Positions 1 to 9,118 of a DNA stretch of 64,000 nt are shown here, one piece after another. Source of the stretch: Paraburkholderia antibiotica (GTDB taxonomy: Bacteria > Pseudomonadota > Gammaproteobacteria > Burkholderiales > Burkholderiaceae); the NCBI RefSeq assembly GCF_012927125.1, contig NZ_JABBFZ010000005.1, positions 124,001-188,000 of the forward strand, given 5' to 3'. Position 1 is the stretch's first letter. Every line of letters begins with the position of its first letter. Below the pieces are notes generated by a model. The model saw only the letters and a program-made list of their open reading frames with translations. It searched no databases and had not been told where the DNA came from. Both the position numbers and the translations under genes were made by a program.

Positions 1-41
1 ACGACCGGACGGCATTGCCGAATCCGGCACTGGAGACAAGC

Positions 42-1373
42 ATGAGTGACCTGGGCGTAGTGGCGGGCGGCCGTCGTGAACTTGGCGCGGACGATGTGAT
101 CGCCGTGATCCGCAAAGTGGCGTGGCGGCTGATGCCGCTGATCATGATCTGCTATCTGTTCGCGTTCTTCGACCGCATCAATATCAGCTTCGCGAAGTTT
201 CAGCTGCAAAGCGATCTCGGGCTGTCCGACACCGCGTATGGTCTCGGCGCGAGTCTGTTCGTGATCGGCTACGTGCTGTTCGAAGTGCCGAGCAATCTGT
301 TTCTCTACAAGGTCGGCGCGCGCCGCTGGATCGCGCGGATCATGATTTCGTGGGGCCTCGCGACCGCGGCGATGGTGTTCGTCAACAACGAATGGCAGTT
401 CTATGGATTGCGCTTCGTGATTGGCGCGATGGAAGCGGGCTTCGCGCCCGGCGTGCTGTACTACCTGACGCTGTGGTTTCCGACCGCCTTTCGCGGCCGC
501 ATCACGTCGATGCTGTTTCTCGCGTCGGCGTTTTCGGGGCTGGTCGGCGCACCGCTCGCGGGACTCGTGATCGGTCATATGGATGGCGTGCTCGGCATGC
601 CGGGCTGGCACTGGCTGTTCCTGCTCGGCGGTTTGCCGTGCGTCGTGCTCGGTCTGCTGGTGCTGAAGCTGCTGAAAGACCGGATCGAAGATGCGGGCTG
701 GTTGTCGCCGGCCGAGAAGACGTTGCTGTCCGCGCAGATCGCGCAGCAGAGCCGCCCCGCCGAGACCGGTCATTCGCTGCTGGGCGCACTGAAAACGCCG
801 GGCTTTCTGATGCTGTGTCTCGTGTACTTCCTGATTCAGGTCGCGTCGTATGGACTGAATTTCTGGGCGCCGCATCTGATTCACGTCGCGGGCACGAAGA
901 ATCCGACCGTGGTCGGTCTGCTGACGGCAGTGCCCTACGTGTGCGGCGCGATTGCGATGGTGGTGGTTGGGCGGCTGTCGGACGCGAGTGGAGAACGGCG
1001 CAAGTTCGTGTTCGGCTTGCTGTTGATGTCGGCGCTCGGCTTCTTCGCGGCGGGCTTCTTCGACAAGCAGACCACTCTGCTGGTGGTGGCGCTCGCGGTG
1101 ATGGGCGCGGGTGTGGTCGCGTCGATCCCGGCGTTCTGGGCGTTGCCGCCGAAGCTGTTGACCGGTGCCGGCGCGGCCGGCGGGATCGCGTTGATCAACA
1201 CGCTCGGCCAGTTGGGCGGGATCGTCAGCCCGATCATGGTGGGGCGCGTGAAGGATCTGACCGGCAGCACCACGCCGGCGCTGTATGTGATCGGCGCGAT
1301 GAGCGTGGTGTGCGCGCTACTCGTGCTGTACGGATTGCCGGAATCGTTGCGGCGCCGGGAGACCGCGCATTGA
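42..1373 (+). CDS. MFS transporter, anion:cation symporter (ACS) family
   Basis: Inner-membrane secondary transporter of about 443 residues with the hydrophobic pattern of a 12-helix major facilitator protein. The first helix carries FFDRINISF (about residues 42-50), and the GYVLFEVPSN stretch in the second helix is typical of the ACS group, which imports organic acids such as tartrate, glucarate, phthalate or 4-hydroxyphenylacetate. The substrate cannot be read from the sequence. The ATG at 42 is preferred because GGAGA at 32-36 lies just upstream; an in-frame TTG at 15 exists but has no ribosome site. Its operon partners, if any, lie to the left of the window; to the right it is followed by a repeat-rich gap. 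Confidence 0.9.
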   Translation: MSDLGVVAGGRRELGADDVIAVIRKVAWRLMPLIMICYLFAFFDRINISFAKFQLQSDLGLSDTAYGLGASLFVIGYVLFEVPSNLFLYKVGARRWIARIMISWGLATAAMVFVNNEWQFYGLRFVIGAMEAGFAPGVLYYLTLWFPTAFRGRITSMLFLASAFSGLVGAPLAGLVIGHMDGVLGMPGWHWLFLLGGLPCVVLGLLVLKLLKDRIEDAGWLSPAEKTLLSAQIAQQSRPAETGHSLLGALKTPGFLMLCLVYFLIQVASYGLNFWAPHLIHVAGTKNPTVVGLLTAVPYVCGAIAMVVVGRLSDASGERRKFVFGLLLMSALGFFAAGFFDKQTTLLVVALAVMGAGVVASIPAFWALPPKLLTGAGAAGGIALINTLGQLGGIVSPIMVGRVKDLTGSTTPALYVIGAMSVVCALLVLYGLPESLRRRETAH

Positions 1374-1460
1374 GATCGGCGTGAAGCGATGCGGGCGGCG
1401 CGGGCGCTCGACGGTTTCGCTCTGCCTGCCGCGCCGCTGCCCGCTACCGCGCCCGCGCAC

Positions 1461-1546
1461 GATAGACGTGCCGCATCAATCACTTGGCAGGCCTATGCGC
1501 AGGTTGTCCACAAGCTTGTTCCCAAATTATGTGGACAACTGCGGGT
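1461..1546 (+). repeat. Dispersed hairpin repeat, copy A1
   Basis: The copy contains GCATCAATCACTTGGC followed by a perfect 10-bp inverted repeat, GTTGTCCACA at 1503-1512 and TGTGGACAAC at 1530-1539, separated by 17 bases. It is nearly identical to copy A2 at 2981-3088, including the spacer CTTGTTCCCAAATTA. Each arm resembles a DnaA box (TTATCCACA) with one change, but the inverted layout and multiple copies suggest an extragenic repeat rather than an origin. Confidence 0.75.
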
Positions 1547-1644
1547 CGTACTGTGGGTCCGGACGTCGCGCGTGATACGGCGTCCTTGTCAATCGACGCC
1601 GCCAGCATCATGGACTCCGTAGCGACAGCGCCTGCCTATGTCCG

Positions 1645-1737
1645 CACCGCGCGGCGATATTGCTAGCGCATCAAGCACTTAGGCGGCCTGTGAGAAAGTT
1701 TTCCACAGGCTTGCCAACATTTTAGGTGGACAAGTTT
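1645..1737 (+). repeat. Dispersed hairpin repeat, copy B1
   Basis: This is a variant of the A repeat. It contains GCATCAAGCACTTAGGCGG, GCCTGTGAGAAAG, then GTTTTCCACA (1698-1707) and an imperfect partner GGTGGACAAG (1725-1734) around the spacer GGCTTGCCAACATTTTA. Copy B2 at 12106-12175 shares the same spacer and leader. Confidence 0.7.
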
Positions 1738-1779
1738 TGCGTTCAACTTTGCGTTCGGCGTCCCTAACGATCAAGGAGA

Positions 1780-2619
1780 TCAGGAGGTCGAACTCGACGT
1801 TTTCCTGACCACGAAAATGATGCCGGCCGTTTTATCCGCTTTCGAAGTCGCGCCGTAGAACGTCGACTCGGTGGAATCGTAGAGCCCCATGCCGGTCATG
1901 ACGATGCCGTTGTACGCGCAGGTGGTCGCCGCGAACGTGATGCTCAGATCGTAGGCGTTGTTCGTCGCATGCGTCGCGACCGTGCCCGAGAAGAAGCAAC
2001 CGCTCGCGCTTTCGCCGGTCACGGTGCCGGCCGGCAGAACGATCAGCGAGAGAGCTTCGGTGCCGCCGGCGGTGGTGCCTACGGTGCCGGAGTAAATGCC
2101 GGCGACGGTGCCAAGCGACGGCGTCGCCGTCGACAGCGTGCTGTTATAGGTCGATGAAAACGTGTTCGATGCGCTGTTGGTGTTGTGCGTGATGGTCCCC
2201 GACATCGACGCATACGTCGAATAGCTTGCCGACAGCGTGCTCGCGGCGACGCCGGTGCTCAGTCCCGTCGTCGTCACCTGATAGTCGTAGGCGTTTGCGG
2301 TCGCGAAACTACCGCGCGAACCGCTGCCTGTGCCGATCACCACGCCGCCGACGGCGTTCGTCGTGGTGGTGGTCGTCGCGGCCGTCGTTGCAGCCGTTGT
2401 CGATGCGGCCGTGGTCGTGGTGGGCACGCCGCTATAGAAGTCATAGAACGCGCCGTCGTTGAGCACCATCGAGACGAACGTGCGGGAGTCGCCCGTCGTG
2501 CCCTTGAAGATGCCGACGAAACTATCCGGCGTCGATGCAGTGGAACCGTCGCTACTGCCGCCGCCGCATCCCGCCAGAATGGATGCCAATGCCAGAGAAA
2601 GGCCGACTCGTTTATTCAT
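1780..2619 (-). CDS. Exported lipoprotein, Thr/Ala-rich, function unknown
   Basis: A 279-residue protein with a lipoprotein signal: charged start MNKR, hydrophobic core, lipobox LAGC with the acylated cysteine at residue 18, then GGGSS. The +2 residue is Gly, so outer-membrane sorting is likely. About residues 66-90 are a low-complexity Thr/Ala run. The rest is Ser/Thr/Gly-rich with repeated GIFKGTT- and GIYSGTV-like segments, suggesting beta-strand repeats. Two cysteines in the C-terminal half (SGCFFSG and TTCAYNG) could form a disulfide. I recognise no family or catalytic motif. It stands alone between repeat copies B1 and A2, in opposite orientation to the secretion cassette on its right. 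Confidence 0.75.
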   Translation of the reverse strand: MNKRVGLSLALASILAGCGGGSSDGSTASTPDSFVGIFKGTTGDSRTFVSMVLNDGAFYDFYSGVPTTTTAASTTAATTAATTTTTTNAVGGVVIGTGSGSRGSFATANAYDYQVTTTGLSTGVAASTLSASYSTYASMSGTITHNTNSASNTFSSTYNSTLSTATPSLGTVAGIYSGTVGTTAGGTEALSLIVLPAGTVTGESASGCFFSGTVATHATNNAYDLSITFAATTCAYNGIVMTGMGLYDSTESTFYGATSKADKTAGIIFVVRKTSSSTS

Positions 2620-3354
2620 TGTGATCCGCTGTTGGGCCCAGAAAAATTTCCGGCAAATCGTAGCGTAGCGTTGCTCCGACCCATACGCTAATAAAAAGCG
2701 AGTCTTGCTTTCTGCTTCTGCGATCGAGGCGGCGGATTCTACGCATCGACGTTATTTCGCTATCCGTACGATTTCTTTTCCTTACTGGGCGTGGGATGCG
2801 CGCTTGTGTTGAGGTATAGGCGAGAAGCTGACGCGCTTCTCGGTGGCGAGAGCGGCGACGCGGAGGTGGAGAAGATGCCGCGCCGACTTCGATTGCGCGC
2901 GAGCAATGCTGCTGCGGGAACATTGCTGGTTGCAGAAGACTTGAGCCAGGTCTTCATTTCGTCAATGCGATGCAACTGCCCGCGACTGCACCGGCACAAG
3001 ATAGATGTGCCGCATCAATCACTTGGCACTTCTATGTGCAGGTTGTCCACAAACTTGTTCCCAAATTATGTGGACAACTGGCGGTCGGGACGCCGGATCG
3101 TCGAGCGCGTACTTTCTAGACAGCCTGTGAGAGGTCGGCTTGTCGCCATCTGACGACGCGTAGCCATAAATCACAGGGCATGGCTTCTTGTCCGACTGGT
3201 CTCAAATCCAACGACTGTTAGTGTTTTGTTAGGTATTTTCATAAGAGTCCGATTTTGATGCGAGGAAGAAAAAGATAATTTTTAAAGTAAATATTTAATA
3301 CCAAAAGGATCGTGTGACGAAGCAACAGACACGTGCGGGGTGGCTTCAGCGTGA
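2620..3354. other. Intergenic region upstream of the type I secretion cassette
   Basis: It holds repeat copy A2 (2981-3088) and a short degenerate B-like stretch (CAGCCTGTGAGAG at about 3120-3132). From about 3160 to 3330 the base composition turns clearly AT-rich, which would suit the promoter region of the secretion genes. I see no supportable gene. Confidence 0.5.
2981..3088 (+). repeat. Dispersed hairpin repeat, copy A2
   Basis: Second copy of repeat A, with the leader ATAGATGTGCCGCATCAATC and a perfect inverted repeat GTTGTCCACA (3042-3051) and TGTGGACAAC (3069-3078). It sits at the left edge of the type I secretion cassette, while a B-type copy (B2) sits at the right edge. Confidence 0.75.
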
Positions 3355-3394
3355 ATGACATCGAGGGCGACGACTCTTCGTTGCATCGATTCTG

Positions 3395-4708
3395 TTGCAG
3401 GGCGCGCAGTGGGTACATGCGGCGAGCCTGGCGGAGCTTGCCAGTGATGCGCTCGTCCATGATGCGAGCTTCGCGAGCGCCGAGGCGACATATCGTGCGG
3501 GGTTGGAAAAGGAGCCCGAAGCACGCGCCGCATTGCTACCTCATCTTGCGCTCACTCAGTCCAGTTTCCGGAACAGCATCCGAGTACCGGGGGCGCGCGT
3601 CGATAGCTACTCGACCGTGGGCGGTTCGCTTTCCCTGAGCCAGACGGTGTTCAAGTGGGACGACTGGGAAGCCTGGCAGGAAAGCCGACTTTCCGTTGCC
3701 GATGCCGGATTGGCATTTGCCAGCGCGCGGCAGGACACCTTGCTGAAGGTGGCACAGGCATATCTGGACGCCCTCGCTGCCCACGATGCCTTCAGTCTGG
3801 CGCAGGAGCATCAGCGCGCGGTTGATGAGCAGTGTGCTCTGGCAACGCATAGTTTCGCGCTTGGTGCGGCAACGGTGGTCGATGTGGATGAAGCGCAGGC
3901 GGCAGTCGATGCGGCGCGTTCGGACCTGGTGCAGACGCAGAACACGCTTGCGCGGCGCTACGCGGCCCTGCAAAAGATGGTGGGTCATCCGGTTGACAGG
4001 ATCGATCCCGTCGATATGAAAGTCTTGTTGCCTCTCGTCCAGCCCGGCACGCTCGACCAGAGAGTCCTGGACGCGCAGGCGTCCGGCTATGCAGTGATGC
4101 GGCGGCAGATTGCGCTGGAGATAGCGCGCCGTGAGGTCGGCAAGGTGAATGCGGGCTATCTGCCCTCGGTGTCACTGATCGGCAGCGTGAGTCACGGGAA
4201 TTCGGCATTCATCAGTGGGCAGACGAATTTCTACACGGGCGCGAACCGGGCGACATCGGGGGAAATCGGCGTACAGATCAGCATTCCCCTGTTCGATGGC
4301 TTCTCGACCCGTAGCGCTAAGCGTGAAGCACTCGCACTTCGCGACAAGGCAGAAGATGACCTTGAGGATGCGCGGCGATCAGCTGCGCTCGATGCCGAAG
4401 ATGCATTTCTTGGCGTACGGGATGGACTCGCACAGACGGTTGCACTCCAGACCGCGATGCAGTCCGCTGAAACATCGCTCAGGTCCAACCAGAAGGGGTT
4501 CCGGGTGGGCGTGCGAATCAACGCAGATGTTCTCAACGCCGAAGACAAGCTGCTTGGCGCCCGACGTGCTCTCGACAAGGCACGCTATGAAACGCTCGGT
4601 CAGTTTCTTCAGCTTAAGGCGAGCGCCGCGCAGCTTGATGAGCAGACGCTGGCGACACTGTTCGCCGGCGAGGTAGCACAGCCCGATCCAACTAACGACA
4701 AAAAATGA
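3395..4708 (+). CDS. TolC-family outer-membrane protein of a type I secretion system (5' end disrupted)
   Basis: TolC/PrtF/AprF-type outer-membrane channel partner, with long heptad-rich helices and the paired-repeat layout of the family (for example the ALRDKAEDDLEDARRSA helix and a C-terminal FRVGVRINADVLNAEDKL segment). The only conventional in-frame start after the upstream stop is a TTG at 3395 without a ribosome site, and it falls inside a signal peptide: the frame immediately before it encodes HRGRRLFVASILLQGAQWV-HA. An ATG at 3355 is one base out of frame; removing the A at 3358 would give M-HRGRRLF..., a normal signal peptide, and a 450-residue protein. A one-base insertion, natural or a sequencing error, is therefore likely. 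The stop overlaps the next start as ATGA (4705-4708), so the genes are translationally coupled. Confidence 0.8.
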   Translation: MQGAQWVHAASLAELASDALVHDASFASAEATYRAGLEKEPEARAALLPHLALTQSSFRNSIRVPGARVDSYSTVGGSLSLSQTVFKWDDWEAWQESRLSVADAGLAFASARQDTLLKVAQAYLDALAAHDAFSLAQEHQRAVDEQCALATHSFALGAATVVDVDEAQAAVDAARSDLVQTQNTLARRYAALQKMVGHPVDRIDPVDMKVLLPLVQPGTLDQRVLDAQASGYAVMRRQIALEIARREVGKVNAGYLPSVSLIGSVSHGNSAFISGQTNFYTGANRATSGEIGVQISIPLFDGFSTRSAKREALALRDKAEDDLEDARRSAALDAEDAFLGVRDGLAQTVALQTAMQSAETSLRSNQKGFRVGVRINADVLNAEDKLLGARRALDKARYETLGQFLQLKASAAQLDEQTLATLFAGEVAQPDPTNDKK

Positions 4709-6427
4709 CCCTGTTTCATGCAATCAGACGGCATCTGTGGCTCGCCGTGCTATTCGGTATTGCCAGCAATCTTCTCGTGCTCACGCCTACGCTCTACCTG
4801 TTGCAGGTCTATGACCGCGTGCTGCCAAGCCGCAGCCTTGAAACGCTGGCGATGCTCATCGTGTTCATGGTCATTGCTCTCGCGATGATGATGGCCGTCG
4901 ATATGGTGCGCACACGTCTGCTTGCCGATCTGGGCAGGCAACTGGCTGACCGGCTGGATCGGCTTGCGCTGGCGGCGAAGATTGATGGGCAGGCTAGACG
5001 TATCGCGCAGCCGGGCCTCGCGACATTGCAGGACGTGTCGTCGCTGCGCCACTTTCTTTCGGGCACGGGGTTGATTGCCCTGCTGGATCTGCCCTGGTTG
5101 CTTTTCTATCTTGCCCTGATGTTCGCGTTTCACTGGACGCTCGGTCTGATTGCTGTGTTCAGCGCAGTATTGCTTGGCGGACTGACACTACTCAATGATC
5201 GCCTGACGCGGGAACGTGTGCGGCTCTATACGGGGCATCAGCGCGAAACGGAGCAGTTTCTGGCGCAGATCAACCGTAACGCCGAAATCGTGGTTGCGCT
5301 GGGAATGGAGTCTGCGATGACCGACGCCTGGTCGGCGCGGCGTCGGATCGACATGGACGCAGAAGCTGCCGTGACCGGCACGTCCTCGTCGAATCGGAGT
5401 ATCAGCCGGGTACTGCGGCAGTGGATTCAGGTCGTCATGATGGGTGCCGGAGCGTGGCTGGTCATCAACCAGATCGCTACCGGAGGGGTGATGCTCGCGA
5501 CGACGATCCTGCTTGGCAAGGCGCTCGCACCGGTAGAGCAGTTGTTGGGAAGCTGGAAACAGCTGGTGGAAGTCAGGCAGGCATGGGGGCGGCTCGACGC
5601 GTTGTGGCGTCGGCCATCTGCGGTCAACCGTGTCGAACTGCCTCGGCCTGCTGGAAGATTGACCGTCGAGGCGCTGTCTTTCAGCAGCGGCTCGTCGGGA
5701 AATTCGCGCGGACGTTTGCTGCTCAGGAATGTCCAGTTCGGACTGCAGCCTGGGCATCTGCTCGTGATTGTCGGGGCGAGCGCGTCAGGCAAATCGACGC
5801 TGCTGAGAGTGCTCACGGGTCTGTGGGCACCACAGGTTGGCGAAGTCCGTCTGGATGGTTCCAGCATTGCGCAGTGGCCGCGTGAGCGGCTGGGGGCGTT
5901 ATCTCGGCTATTTTCCTCAGGATGTCGAACTGTTTGCGGGCACGGTAGCCGGGAACATCGCGCGCAATCCCAATCCCGCTGCGCACGATTCGGAATCTAT
6001 CGTACGTGCCGCACAGCGCGCGCGCGTTCACGAACTGATCCTTGGTTTGCCCAATGGCTATGAAACGCAGATCGGCGAGTCGGGCGAAACGTTGTCGGGT
6101 GGGCAGCGCCAGGCTATCGCCCTTGCACGCGCGCTGTATGGTGATCCACGACTGGTGCTGCTGGATGAGCCGAACGCCAACCTCGACGCCGAAGGCGAGC
6201 GGGCGCTGAACGCAGCGCTCGCGCAACTCAAACGGGATGGCGTCACGGTTGTCGTCGTGACGCACCGGCAGGCTGTGCTGGCGATTGCGGACCGGGTGAT
6301 GCTGATGCGTCATGGTGAGATCGAGCGCTTCGGTAGCCGCGAGGAAGTCGAAGCATGGGTGAACTCACGCGCGAGACGCACGAAACCCGAAGCGGGCCGG
6401 GTGCAGCAGGAGGTCGCTGCATCATGA
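4705..6427 (+). pseudogene. Type I secretion ABC transporter (PrtD/HlyB type), one-base frameshift
   Basis: Inner-membrane permease/ATPase of the secretion system. The frame at 4705-6063 holds the transmembrane half and the Walker A motif GASASGKST (about residues 357-365). The frame continuing to 6427 holds the rest of the ATPase: Q-loop YFPQDVELF, signature ETLSGGQRQAIALARAL, Walker B LVLLDEP and the H-loop in VVVVTHRQ. The two halves join at a run of five G at 5892-5896: with four G the text reads RERLG-RYLGYFPQ, the expected sequence. The repaired protein would be about 573 residues, the usual PrtD length, without an N-terminal C39 peptidase. Causes could be true inactivation, slippage at the G run, or an assembly error. 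It overlaps its neighbours on both sides by ATGA. Confidence 0.85.
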
Positions 6428-7800
6428 AAATAATTCGATGCGTGAAGCTGCTGCGAGCGCGGATTCGCAACATGCTGATGGACGCCCCTACTGGCGGTGA
6501 GTCGCTGACGGTGCCTCGCAGGATCATCGTGTTCGGTTGCATGTCGCTGGTGGTGGGTATTGCCGCGCTAGGCACGTGGGCGGCGCTCGCGCCGCTCTCG
6601 GGCGCGGTGATGGCTGAAGGTGTCGTGCGTGACGAGGGAGAACGCAAGACTGTCCAGCATCAGGAGGGAGGGATCGTCAGGGCGATTCTCGTGAAGGACG
6701 GTGATCACGTGAAGGCAGGTCAACTGCTACTCACGCTGGACAACGTGCGCCCGGATGCGGAACTTCTGGCATTGCAGTCGCAACTGGATGATGAGCAGGC
6801 GAAAGCTGCACGGCTTGAGGCAGAGCGTGACATGAAGGACGCCCTCACGTTTCCGCCGCAATTGATGCAGCGGGCGCTGGATGCACGTACTGCGGCGCTG
6901 CTACAACGCGAGCGCACGCTTTTCGATTCCGAACGACTGGCTCTGACCAGTCAATTGTCGCTATTGCAGGAGCAACTGGCGCAGACGAAACAGGAAATTG
7001 CGACTGAAACGGAACTGGTGCGAACCAGCGGACAGAGTCTTGGAATTTCCAGGCAGGAGTTGCAGATCAATGAACAGTTGCGTGCTGAGGGTTACGTAAC
7101 GGAAACGAAGATGATGGAACTGCGCCGTGCCGCTGCCGACTATCAGTCGCGCCAGCAGTCCGATACGGCTGAACTGATCCGCTCGCGTCAGAAGCAGATT
7201 GACCTGGACCTGAAGATCACGTCGCTAAAAAACGATTTCGTCAAGACGGCAGACGGTCAACTCAAGGACACCTCCGCCCGCATCCAGCAGATTACTGAGC
7301 AGTTACGCCCTGCACAGGATGTGGAGGCACGAACCCGCATTGTTGCACCGGTTGCAGGTGAAGTAGTTGGCCTTCGAGTACATACGGTTGGCGCGGCAAT
7401 CGGTCCACGCGACCCGATTCTCGATCTGGTTCCGGCTGGCACACCGCTGGTGGTGGAGGCGAAGATCAAGCCGGACAACGTTCGGGAGATCGTGCCGGGA
7501 GGCAAGGCCGATGTGCGCCTCACTGCATATAACCCTCGTACGTCCCCGGTGCTGGAAGGGAAAGTGGCATACCTCTCCGCCGACTCCCTGAGTGACCGGG
7601 ACACGCATCAGCAGTTCTATCTGGCGCGGATTGAGATTCCTTCCGATGTAATCGTGCGGGCAAATCGTCTTGCGCGTGAGCCTATTGTCCTGGGACCAGG
7701 TCTGCGCGCGGAAGTGTTCATTAAGACGCGTTCTCGCACTGCGTTCGAGTACCTGTTCGAGCCGGTGTGGGATGGTATTCAGAAATCGATGCGGGATTAA
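6424..7800 (+). CDS. Type I secretion membrane fusion protein (HlyD/PrtE family)
   Basis: A 458-residue periplasmic adaptor that would link the ABC protein to the TolC-type channel. It has a short cytoplasmic N-terminus, one transmembrane helix (about residues 35-58), and a lipoyl half-motif with VQHQEGGIVRAILVKDGDHV, classical for HlyD. A long coiled-coil hairpin follows (about 110-290), then the second lipoyl half (RTRIVAPVAGEVVGLRVHT) and a beta-barrel domain. The ATG at 6424 overlaps the preceding stop (ATGA) and has AGGAGG at 6408-6413, so translational coupling is expected. The frame is intact, unlike the ABC gene before it. Its final codons are duplicated further downstream at 8501-8542. 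Confidence 0.9.
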   Translation: MKIIRCVKLLRARIRNMLMDAPTGGESLTVPRRIIVFGCMSLVVGIAALGTWAALAPLSGAVMAEGVVRDEGERKTVQHQEGGIVRAILVKDGDHVKAGQLLLTLDNVRPDAELLALQSQLDDEQAKAARLEAERDMKDALTFPPQLMQRALDARTAALLQRERTLFDSERLALTSQLSLLQEQLAQTKQEIATETELVRTSGQSLGISRQELQINEQLRAEGYVTETKMMELRRAAADYQSRQQSDTAELIRSRQKQIDLDLKITSLKNDFVKTADGQLKDTSARIQQITEQLRPAQDVEARTRIVAPVAGEVVGLRVHTVGAAIGPRDPILDLVPAGTPLVVEAKIKPDNVREIVPGGKADVRLTAYNPRTSPVLEGKVAYLSADSLSDRDTHQQFYLARIEIPSDVIVRANRLAREPIVLGPGLRAEVFIKTRSRTAFEYLFEPVWDGIQKSMRD

Positions 7801-7810
7801 GGGATCAGCG

Positions 7811-8374
7811 ATGCGGATACTCAAATTTTCAGGTGCAATGATCGTTTCGGTTGCGATGGCAGCTTGCGCACAACCGCCTTCAGATCAACGCGAGTTTGCG
7901 CACGTTCAGTGGCTTCCTGCGATTAAGGCAATCATCCAGTCGGGTGATCTGGCCGATCATCGAAGTGTTGCGACGCAATTAAATCTGATCCTTGTCGCGA
8001 AGGAGCCGGTTCCGGTCACGGATCTGGACGGAAAGATAACTGGCGAAAGTATTGATGTTGAGACTGTTCCTCCCGCAAAGTCATTCGACAACGGGAAAAT
8101 CAGGTTTCGCTATGGCGTCTACATTCCAAATGACCACTCCTACAGAAGGGCGATCTTGATTGTGCGAAATATTGGTTTGAGTGAGTGCATTACTGTGCCC
8201 GATATCTATGAGACATTTGGTTACGTTCGCCAAACAACGTATGCACATTCGGCTAATCGCACTGCTGGCTATCATTTCAAGGCGGCTAACACCATCGATC
8301 TGTATTTTACATTTGCTGATGAACACACGAAGTGCGCGGAAGAAGTTGCTATTTTTCAGAATAGATGGAAATAA
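7811..8374 (+). CDS. Small exported lipoprotein, copy 1 (candidate inhibitor/immunity protein)
   Basis: A 187-residue protein with a signal peptide and a lipobox-like MAAC at residues 16-19. It begins 10 bases after the HlyD stop, with AGGGAT upstream. It is clearly paralogous to the next gene: same length, shared HVQWLPAIKAII-SGDLAD, LNLIL-AKEPVP, GESIDVET and the C-terminal FQNRWK. Two cysteines in the C-terminal half (ECIT and KCAEE) occur in both copies and may form a disulfide. I recognise no family. Its place between secretion genes and a zinc-protease-like substrate is that of the AprI/Inh periplasmic inhibitors in serralysin operons, so a role in protecting the producer is a reasonable inference, without direct sequence proof. 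GC content is visibly lower than in flanking genes. Confidence 0.75.
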   Translation: MRILKFSGAMIVSVAMAACAQPPSDQREFAHVQWLPAIKAIIQSGDLADHRSVATQLNLILVAKEPVPVTDLDGKITGESIDVETVPPAKSFDNGKIRFRYGVYIPNDHSYRRAILIVRNIGLSECITVPDIYETFGYVRQTTYAHSANRTAGYHFKAANTIDLYFTFADEHTKCAEEVAIFQNRWK

Positions 8375-8552
8375 ATATTAAAAAATTTACGCTGGGTACG
8401 TTGGAAAAATAAACCCAGTTCACATCGTCACCGCGGCAGTGCGCTGTTGAGGCCTATCTCACTAAAAACGTATAAAAATAGATCTATAAAAATAATGGTT
8501 GATCTAGTGTGAGACGGTATTAAGAAATCAATGAACGATTAACGGAGCCACT
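8375..8552 (+). repeat. AT-rich spacer with a vestigial copy of the hlyD 3' end
   Basis: Bases 8507-8542 read V-stop-DGIKKSMND-stop, matching the last codons of the HlyD gene (VWDGIQKSMRD-stop at 7765-7800). In both places the stop is followed by 10 bases and then the ATG of a 187-residue lipoprotein. This shows that the lipoprotein gene arose by a tandem duplication that also copied the end of the adaptor gene. Confidence 0.8.
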
Positions 8553-9116
8553 ATGTGGAAATCTAAATTTGCAGCGATTGTGATTCTTTCAATCGTGATC
8601 TCTGCCTGCGCACATTCGCCTGCAGATCAACGCGAACTCGCACATGTTCAATGGCTTCCGGCAATTAAGGCAATCATCCGGTCGGGAGATCTGGCGGATT
8701 ATCAGAACGTGGCGGCGCGATTGAATCTGATTCTTGACGCAAAGGAGCCGGTTCCGGCTAAGGATGTCGACGGAAACATAATTGGCGAAAGTATTGATGT
8801 TGAAACGATGCCTCCTGCTAATTCGTCCGATAACGGAAAAATAAGGTTTCGCTACGGCATTCTTGTTCCCAAAAATCGCCCCTACAAGCGTGCAATGCTC
8901 ACGGTGAGAAATATTGGCCTAGGGGGGTGCATTACCACGTCGGATATCTACAAAGAATTTGGTTACGTTCGACAAACAACGTATCCGCATTCTGATTTTC
9001 ACAGTGCTGACTATCACTTCAGAGGGGATAACACAATCGATCTGTATTTTATATTTGTTAATAAAAATGAGCAGTGCGCGGAAGAGGTTTCAATTTTTCA
9101 GAATAGATGGAAGTGA
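8553..9116 (+). CDS. Small exported lipoprotein, copy 2 (candidate inhibitor/immunity protein)
   Basis: A 187-residue paralogue of the previous gene, with the better lipobox ISAC (Cys19) after a hydrophobic signal. The same motifs are conserved (HVQWLPAIKAII, GESIDVET, CAEEVSIFQNRWK). The most divergent parts are the central 60-70 residues around the proline-rich MPPANSSDNG stretch, so the copies may have specialised. The stop at 9114-9116 lies just before the start of the large repeat protein at 9119, pointing to co-expression with it. Function is unknown; an inhibitor or immunity role is inferred from position only. Confidence 0.75.
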   Translation: MWKSKFAAIVILSIVISACAHSPADQRELAHVQWLPAIKAIIRSGDLADYQNVAARLNLILDAKEPVPAKDVDGNIIGESIDVETMPPANSSDNGKIRFRYGILVPKNRPYKRAMLTVRNIGLGGCITTSDIYKEFGYVRQTTYPHSDFHSADYHFRGDNTIDLYFIFVNKNEQCAEEVSIFQNRWK

Positions 9117-9118
9117 CA

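Larger units (their letters stand above)
1374..1779. other. Intergenic gap with two dispersed repeats
   Basis: This stretch separates the MFS gene from the convergent lipoprotein gene. It holds repeat copies A1 (1461-1546) and B1 (1645-1737). No reading frame in it has a convincing start or family motif. Confidence 0.6.

Noticed and set aside
1503..1539. DnaA boxes marking a replication origin
   Set aside because: Arms are one base off the consensus, inverted and repeated at other loci, with no dnaA, dnaN, parAB or gyrB nearby.
2791..3153. Possible 120-residue protein over repeat copy A2
   Set aside because: The frame runs through a dispersed non-coding repeat and has no ribosome site or recognisable product.
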